Origin: Garcia nutans | Taxonomy: Eukaryota; Streptophyta; Magnoliopsida; Malpighiales; Euphorbiaceae | Direction of reading: 5' to 3' | DNA: 64,000 bases | NCBI GenBank assembly: GCA_947685225.1 | Contig: CANTUV010000024.1 | Location: 51,178,001 to 51,242,000, forward strand | Shown: positions 57,421-64,000 of the stretch, piece by piece | Layout of the letters: each line of letters begins with the position of its first letter | Position numbering within the stretch: position 1 is the stretch's first letter | Program-made: the position numbers and the translations under genes | Notes under the pieces: generated by a model | What the model was told of the DNA's origin: nothing | Databases searched by the model: none | Seen by the model: the letters and a program-made list of their open reading frames with translations, nothing else

Positions 57421-58460
57421 CTATCTTTGTACCAAAGGCTACCATCATTCCTCTCATGGAAATCTTGCCTCTCTCCCTTCTGACAATCCAAAATAATCTT
57501 CTGAATTTTCTCATCTGCCAACTGAGCCTCTTTAATCTGATCCAACAACACCGGTCTCAACTGCAACTGAGCCAGCAAAGCACCATCATCACAAGGCTCA
57601 AAACTAGCGTGTAGCGCTCTCAACTCAACAAGCAACGAGAGCGAATAAGTAGTCAGACCTACCAAAGACTTCCGACTCAAGGCATCAACAACAACATTTG
57701 CCTTACTAGGATGATAATCAATCAAATAGTCATAGTCTTTGATCAACTCTAACCACCATCTCTGTCGAAGATTCAGCTCTCTCTGAACACCCAAGTATTT
57801 CAAACTCTTGTCATCCGCATAAATGAAACACTTCTCCCCATACAAGTAGTGTCGCCAAATCTTCAAAGAAAAAACTATGGCTGCTAACACTAAATCATGC
57901 GTCGGGTAATTCAACTCATGCATCTTCAACTGCCGAGAAGTATAAGCTATGACTCTACCTTCTTGCATCAAAACACAATATAAACCATTTTATGAAGCAT
58001 CACTGTAAATCACATATGGTTTATCTTCCATAGGCAAGGTAAGAACAGGACCCTGAGTCAACATCTCCTTCAATTGCTCAAAACTTGCTTGACACTGATC
58101 TGTCCACACAAATCTAACTCCCTTCCGAAGTAATCTGGTGAGTGGAGTAGCTATCAAAGAAAAAACCTTCACAAACCGTCGATAATAGCCTGCCAAACCC
58201 AGAAAACTTCTAACTTCAGTCATAGACTTCGGTGGACTCCAATTCAAAATAGCTTCAACTTTACTCGGATCAACTCTAATACCATCTGCTGAAACCACGT
58301 GACCCAGAAAAGTCACTTGATTAAGCCAAAACTCACACTTCGACGGCTTAGCATACAATTGCTTCTCTCTCAAGGTTTGTAATACAATCCACAAATGCTC
58401 ATCATGCTCCTCCTTATTATGCGAATACACCAAAATGTCATCGATAAAAACTACTATAAA
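57421..58460 (-). pseudogene. Tekay RT C-terminal part and RNase H
   Basis: RT catalytic motif FIDDILVYSHNKEEH (about 58445-58420), then FLGHVVSADGIRVDPSKVEA and RSFLGLAGYYRRF. RNase H has YVIYSDAS, a stop at about 57987-57989, then VIAYTSRQLKMHELNYPTHD, FIYADDKSLKYL and DALSRKS. Both Asp of the RT motif are present, so inactivation is by stops. Confidence 0.88.
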
Positions 58461-59469
58461 CTGATCTAGATAGGGTCAAAACACTCTATTCATCAATTTC
58501 ATAAAAGCTGCTGGTGCATTCGTCAATCCAAAAGGCATCACCAAAAACTCATAATGCCCATACCTTGTGCAGAAAGCTGTCTTAGGAACATCTTCCTCTC
58601 TGATTCTCAACTGATGGTACCCTGATCTCAGATCAATCTTAGAGAAAACTGCTGCTCCCTTCAACTGATCAAAGAGATCATCTATTCTAGGCAAAGGATA
58701 CTTATTCTTGATGGTCACGTTATTCAACTGCCTATAATCAATGCACAGTCTCAAAGTACCATCCTTCTTCTTTACAAACAAAACAGGGGCTCCCCACGGA
58801 GAAACACCAGGGCGAACAAACCCTTTATCCAACAACTCCTGCAACTGCACCTTCAACTCTCTCAACTCAGTAGGTTCCATTCGATAGGGAGTAATAGAGA
58901 TAAAAGTGGTACCAGGCAACAAATCGATACCAAACTCAACCTCTCTCTCAGGGGGTATCCCTGGCAACTCCTTAGGAAAAACATCTGGGAATTCAGCAAC
59001 TGTGGGTATACTATCAAGCTGAGAACCCACTACTCTGGTATCTACAACATGAGCAAGATAAGCATCACGCCCTTTCAAAATCATCCTCCTAGCTGCAACA
59101 GCTAAAACAAACAAGGATGCAAATTGTCTTTGCTCACTAGATACCATAACACTTCTACCATCACCGGTTCTCAGGGTAACACACTTCTTCTGACAATCTA
59201 CCACAGCCCCGTGCTTAGACAACCAATCCATGCCTAAGATCAAATCATACTCCTTAAAAGGCATTTCAATCAAATCACTAAGAAACTCCTCATCTTGCAC
59301 TACAACTGAACTATCTCGATGCACCTTGCTAACTACCACACTATGCCCTAAAGGATTTGTCACCAAGACATCAAATCCTAGGGACTCTGAATGCAATTCA
59401 GACACAGGCAAAATGGATGCACTTATATATGAATGAGTAGATCCTGGATCAATTAGAGCAAGAACTTAA
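58461..59469 (-). pseudogene. Tekay protease and RT N-terminal part
   Basis: Protease active-site loop LALIDPGSTHSYIS at about 59460-59415 and YDLILGMDWLSKHGAVVDC downstream. RT has DVFPKELPGIPPEREVEFGI, LRLCIDYRQLNNVTIKNKYP, IDLRSGYHQLRI and FLVMPFGLTNAPAAF. The frame is open 59411-58476; a TAA precedes the protease at about 59467 and a TGA ends it just before the RT catalytic motif. Confidence 0.88.
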
Positions 59470-60380
59470 ATGTCAAATAAAGAAAATGTACCCGCAATGA
59501 CGGCTGAAGCATCCGGTTGCCTTTGCATCACATACACTCACTGAGAAGGCCTAGCCTCATTTGGCCTACTACCTCCGAATGTAGAGCCTCCTCTCTAATT
59601 AAACCCAGGTCTACCACCTCTATTGAAACCTCTGCCACTTCGACCTCCTCTCACACTAGGTCGAGAAATTGCAAAATCTGCCTGCCTATCCTCCTATAGC
59701 TCGGGACAATCTCTGATGAAATTGTTAGGCGATCCGCATATGAAACATATAGCTGGTCCACCAATCTTCCAACAAACACCCCCATGTATCCTACCACAAT
59801 GGACACATGTAGGTGGAGTAGACCTCTGAGCAACTGGGATTGGTGCACAGCCACAGAAACTGTAGGTCTCGATCTCTGCCTCTGATGTGGGATTGACCTA
59901 ACAGGCTGCCTCTGGCCCCTACTGAACCTTTGAAAATGACCTCCTTGGCCTCTCTTTGCAGATGAAGACCGTGCCTCAAACTGGGGTTTCCTAACTCTAG
60001 TCTCCTACTCAATAGCAGTTGCTGCAATAGCCTGCGCTTTCTCAACAGTCCGGGCCGCTGCAACAAGCTGGGAAAGATCCTGATATCGGGAACCAGCAAC
60101 AATACACATAATAAAGGGCCTCAACCCCTCCTCAAATCTCCTACACCAGTCTATCTCATCTGAAATAATCCCATTGGCATAATGACTCAACCGAATAAAC
60201 TCAATCTCATACTCTGTCACTGTCCGATTATCCTGCCTCAGATTCAAAAACTCCATCTTCTAAGTATCCTTATACTCCTCGGAGTATACTTCTGCTCAAT
60301 CTCCCGCAGAAAATCACCATAAGTCAGGCCAAATGAAGAACCGTCTTCCACCAATTATATGCATCTCTCTGTAGAAGAGA
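59470..60380 (-). pseudogene. Tekay gag, truncated at the N-terminus
   Basis: The minus strand reads SLLQRDAYNWWKTVLHLA near 60360-60300, then MEFLNLRQDNRTVTEYEIEF (60256 on), CRRFEEGLRPFI, and a zinc knuckle CFICGSPNNFIRDC (about 59747-59706) in which Asn stands where His is expected. Stops and frame changes are scattered. The first part of gag is missing at the 60380 junction. Confidence 0.8.
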
Positions 60381-61233
60381 TCTAGCATATATCTTTATTA
60401 CCCTAAAAGTTTATCCAAAATATTTGTTTAATAAGCAGCGAAAAATACATATGTATATATATATATTAAAATCAATATTTACAAAATTATAGAATTTATG
60501 CATGCTGGCAGTTTGTCTCTGATCTTGATGTCCACAACTCAACACTGCTATCACAAACTCAAGCCTAGACTCGACTCGGTCTAGACGAGCTCTCCAGCAC
60601 AACCGGATCTACTCTGTCTCCTGCGCGATGAACCACAATTGCGCTAAGCAGAAAGCTTAGTGGCACAAACTTTGATTCAATATAGATCAATGCGATGCTC
60701 ATGCACAATATATATGAATATATCAACTCATTGCATTATCTCAACATATTAATCATTTGCATCACATTTCATAATTCACATTAAAGAAAAGACAAGCATG
60801 AGCCCAAAACGAAACTAATATGCTATTCAAAGTTCAGAGTTATTGCTTTGGTCCATATTGACACCTTGTTTCTAGCCCCGTAGGCAATATATATAGCCAG
60901 GGATAATGTAACAGACCCAGTCTCTTGGACCTCAACCTGGCTAGACCCTAGGGCCCCAGTGTCTTGGTCCTCAACCCGACTAGACTGTTACAGTTTTTGA
61001 GACTTATGACCTGGTCTTTTCACCTCAAAAACATCACATTTATCAGCTGGGCTTGGCTTACGGCCCGGTCTTTTCACCTGCCCAGCAATTCATAAGCATG
61101 CCACCAGACCCAGAACTCTAAAAATTGAATAACAAACTAGGCACACAATTAATTCATTTATCTCATTATCAATCTCTTTCACAATTCATTTCTCATTTCA
61201 TTTCTCATAATCAAACTAGGCTCATTGCCTTAG
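60381..61233 (-). repeat. Tekay 5' LTR, internal fragment
   Basis: Matches 43715-44555 of the 3' LTR. The LTR end adjoining gag (about 220 bp), the primer site and gag start are deleted. On the right, the LTR is interrupted at CCTTAG by the Tat/Ogre copy starting at 61234. Confidence 0.85.
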
Positions 61234-63319
61234 TGTAGACCCTTAATTTTTGACCCGGTCCGGTTTAGTCCAAAATAATTTTTATGTTGTCTAATATATT
61301 TTAATGGTCCAAAATAATTTTTTATTTTAATTAAATAATTTTTGCTTTATTATCTAATAAAAAGTAAAAATAAATAAATAAAAATAAAATAAAAATCGGC
61401 GATGATTTTTTCGTCGCCAAAAATTTTAGCGGGCTTGGCCGTGGGCCATTTTGCCTGCAGGAGTTTCCTGTGAGAGAAATGGCCAGCAGGCCTTGCCACA
61501 GCCAACTGCGGCAGATTTTTTTTCGCTAGCACAATTTTTCCTGCGGCAAATTTTTTCTCCAGCGAAATTTTCCGACACAAATTTTCCGAAACCTAATACA
61601 ATTAGTTTTCGGTTTCCTTTTCTTATTAAATATGGTATGCCGCATGTAACTAGGAAAAAAAGCAATAAAAAACCTCTATAAATAACAACACAAAAAGGGA
61701 GGAAAGGTATTTAGAAATTGGGACAGAAGCTTGAACAATAGTGGATCCAAATCTGTGAAGTAAATCAGCTTGAATCAAATTGATTTTTTGAGGGAGCAGA
61801 AAAATAATTTAAGCAATTCAAAGTCAAAAAGACTTGTTTTTGACCTTGTTCATCTAAGAAGAATTATTTTTAGAGGAATCAGCAAAAAGAGGTATGTATT
61901 AAATTTTTTGGTTATTTTTTCACAGTAATTAAAACTAGGAAGTTGTGTTTTTCAAAATTAAAAACCTTAGAATTTTAATTTAGTTTTTCTAAAATTAAAA
62001 ACACTAATTCGTTGTTTTATTTTCCAAAAAGGCTTAAAATTATTATTTTTACTTCTTCAAAATCTGAAAACCCTAATTGAACATATTTTTCAACAAAACC
62101 AAAATTTGATTCTGTTTCTTTCAAAAATTTTAAACTTGGTTCTGTTTCTTTCAACAAACCTTAACAAATATCTTTTCTATTCCTATAAACTTTAAATCGT
62201 TTGTTTAAATTCATAAAATTATTAAATTGATTTCCAAATTCTAAAAACCAATTCATCACCCGAAACCCTAATTTTAAATCCTAAAACCCTAATTCAACTC
62301 CAAAACATAAAATAGTGAGCACTGACCCTTTTAAAACCTTAAACCCTAATTTTTTATGAACCCTAATCCTTAAAACCTTAAAAATCATATAAACACAAAT
62401 ATTTTAACTTTACACAGTAGCTTAAAAACACAATGCAATAACCGAAAATCATAAATCAAAGTGTTTTAAAGTGTCCAAAACCCTAGTTTCATGATTTCAC
62501 CATTCAAACCTTAATTTGTTTAATCAAAATGTCTTACCAATCTTTTAAAACATAAAATCCTTAATTTATTTTAATTATTTAAAAGTCATAGTAGCCTAAA
62601 CATATGAAATAAAGAACCCTAAATGGAAACAATAGCTATAATTTAGATTTTTATTATCCTTATTCAATTCTATATTTAATTATGCTTTGATTTATTTTAT
62701 ATACTTTAATTTATTTAAGTTCAATGCTTGGTTTATTTAATTTATCATGGATGGATGTTTACTTTCTATTGATGTTTAATACCTTTGATGAATGATTTAT
62801 TTATTATGAATGGTTATTTACTTTTATCAATTTATTTAGATTTCCAAATGTTGTAAGAGGTATGTTTCCACTTGGTGGGTACCTCATTAGTTAAATATCA
62901 TGTAATTTAATTTGCTTTTCTATTTTAGAACCTATGTAAAGGGCATGTTTCTACCTTTCGGTGGCTATCCTATTTAGGCATGTGATGTAAGGACATGTTT
63001 CCATCTTCGGATAGGTGTCCATTTATTTGTTTTGCTTGGTCCTTACTTTGATTTTAATATATAGATGCTTTCTTTTAATTATTGTATGTAATATGGATAA
63101 TGCTGTTATATTTAAAATTTTATAATATTAAGACCTGTAAAGGAGGCCGGTTCCAATGAACCGGGCGTTGTGGAGGTGCTGGGCCATTTCTCACCTTCCC
63201 TACTCGTACCCAACTTTTCGAACCCTTTAGGGGGTTGGGGACAATTCCACCGAGCCTAAACAATGCCGAAGTCACAAGAACCATTCCACTGGGAGTGGGG
63301 GAGAAAATCCCCGCTCACA
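61234..63319 (+). repeat. 5' LTR of element D
   Basis: TGTAGACCC ... CGCTCACA, 2086 bp. Compared with the other LTRs, about 115 bp (from GGATTCCTTAGGAAT to the CCCC before GAGCCTAAACA) are missing at about 63240. Confidence 0.88.
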
Positions 63320-63320
63320 G

Positions 63321-63338
63321 TGGCGAATCCACTGGGGA
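63321..63338 (+). other. tRNA-Arg primer site of element D, one change
   Basis: TGGCGAATCCACTGGGGA, with A in place of C at position 7 of the site found in the other three copies. Confidence 0.8.
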
Positions 63339-64000
63339 CAAGAGAAGTTGATTCCATTGGTCTTTATATTATTCTATTCTTTCTTATAATGATATTATCC
63401 ATTGCATCATGTGCGCGAGTTAGGACGCCCGTGTTACCAGTGTTGTGTTATGTGAGGGATACCATACTTTCACTCAAGGTATGGAGATCGAGCATGGCAT
63501 AACCCTCATAGCCTCGTACCATTTGGTATATACTTGCTATGGGAACCTAAGCCTTTTTACCCAAAGACTAAAGCTCATGTAATTGGCCTAGTTACTTTCC
63601 TTAGGTTTTACCCTAAATGCATGTTGTTTGACTATGATTAATTTATCTTAGCTTAAATCATAGCTTATTTGGTTTGTTCTTTTTCTAATATGACCTAAGT
63701 ACATTGTAAGCTCAAAGTCCAAAAGACCAAAGCTATTTTCAAAATTTTTCAAGATGGTCTTTGGACATAAGACTTTTCTAAAAACAAATCAAAAATTCTT
63801 TGGCCCATGGCCCAAATACTAAGCTCAAAATCCAATTTTCTAAAATCTTTTACAATGGGCTTAGAAACAAAACTATTTTCACCCAATCTTTTCTTACAAA
63901 GAGCTTGCAAAATATTTAGGTCAATTATGAAATACTAAAAATCAATTGTGAGCCTAGTTTACACTAAGAATAAATTAACCATGGGCTTGTTTTTGGCATG
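63339..64000 (+). other. Leader of element D, cut by the window edge
   Basis: Aligns with 1671-2350 of element 1. No gene. Confidence 0.55.

Larger units (their letters stand above)
43492..61233 (-). mobile_element. Ty3/gypsy chromovirus, Tekay/Del type, split by two later elements
   Basis: On the minus strand from right to left: part of the 5' LTR (60381-61233), gag, protease, RT, RNase H, integrase, chromodomain-like tail, polypurine tract, and the 3' LTR, itself split into 55187-56070 and 43492-45256 by the Tat/Ogre element at 45257-55186. A C-terminal chromodomain after integrase identifies chromoviruses; the LTR ends TGTAATATCCC and an AT-rich TTACA end are usual for Tekay/Del. The gag start and primer site are deleted at the 5' LTR junction. 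The coding region is broken in many places. Confidence 0.88.
61234..64000 (+). mobile_element. Gag-only Tat/Ogre-type element D, 5' end (continues beyond window)
   Basis: Full 5' LTR, primer site and leader of a fourth family member, inserted in the Tekay 5' LTR. Gag would lie beyond the right edge, so gag-only status is assumed from its relatives. Confidence 0.8.

Noticed and set aside
59230..59829. Plus-strand frames over the Tekay gag-pol
   Set aside because: Shadows of the minus-strand polyprotein, which carries the recognised motifs.

Overview
The window is a repeat-dense stretch of a flowering-plant nuclear genome, probably a eudicot. The evidence is plant-type LTR retrotransposons, a CACTA transposon, an integrated plant pararetrovirus, a mitochondrial DNA fragment and a captured plant gene with normal introns. 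I cannot name the species. I see no intact free-standing host gene; nearly all 64 kb can be assigned to nested mobile DNA.

Left block (1-15819): one large gag-only LTR retrotransposon of the Tat/Ogre type. Its 5' LTR runs off the left edge, its primer site matches tRNA-Arg, its gag is broken, and its 3' LTR lies at 13674-15819. A 6.1-kb non-autonomous CACTA element (5651-11777, TSD ATA) is inserted in it. On its minus strand the CACTA element carries a spliced gene made of a LisH exon joined to six WD40 exons from a ZFWD-type CCCH zinc-finger gene. All seven exons are in frame with GT-AG junctions, giving a predicted 271-residue protein. This is the most interesting object in the window.

Middle block (15820 to about 36555): an endogenous caulimovirid (plant pararetrovirus) on the minus strand. 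A complete genome unit of about 7.87 kb (distance between two tRNA-Met primer sites after subtracting later insertions) is followed head to tail by a partial second unit. Movement-protein, zinc-knuckle, RT and RNase H signatures are recognisable, but the reading frames are decayed. Three later insertions hit the movement-protein side of the full unit: two solo LTRs (26125-28349, TSD TACAG; 28698-31124, TSD ATTAA) and a Ty1/copia element (31233-36098, TSD GGAAG, LTRs differing at one base).

Right block (36556-64000): unclassified sequence, then a truncated gag-only Tat/Ogre copy (38479-43313) holding a fragment of mitochondrial cob and flanked by two related SINE-like segments. Next is a Ty3/gypsy chromovirus of the Tekay/Del type on the minus strand (43492-61233). 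Its 3' LTR is split by a complete 9.9-kb gag-only Tat/Ogre element (45257-55186, TSD ACGCC). Its 5' LTR is split by a fourth Tat/Ogre copy (61234 to the right edge).

Order of events: the virus and the Tekay element are oldest; the solo LTRs, copia and Tat/Ogre elements inserted into them; the CACTA element inserted into a Tat/Ogre element. Stops and frameshifts leave all retroelement coding regions non-functional. The captured LisH-WD40 frame in the CACTA element is the only multi-exon frame that reads cleanly throughout.
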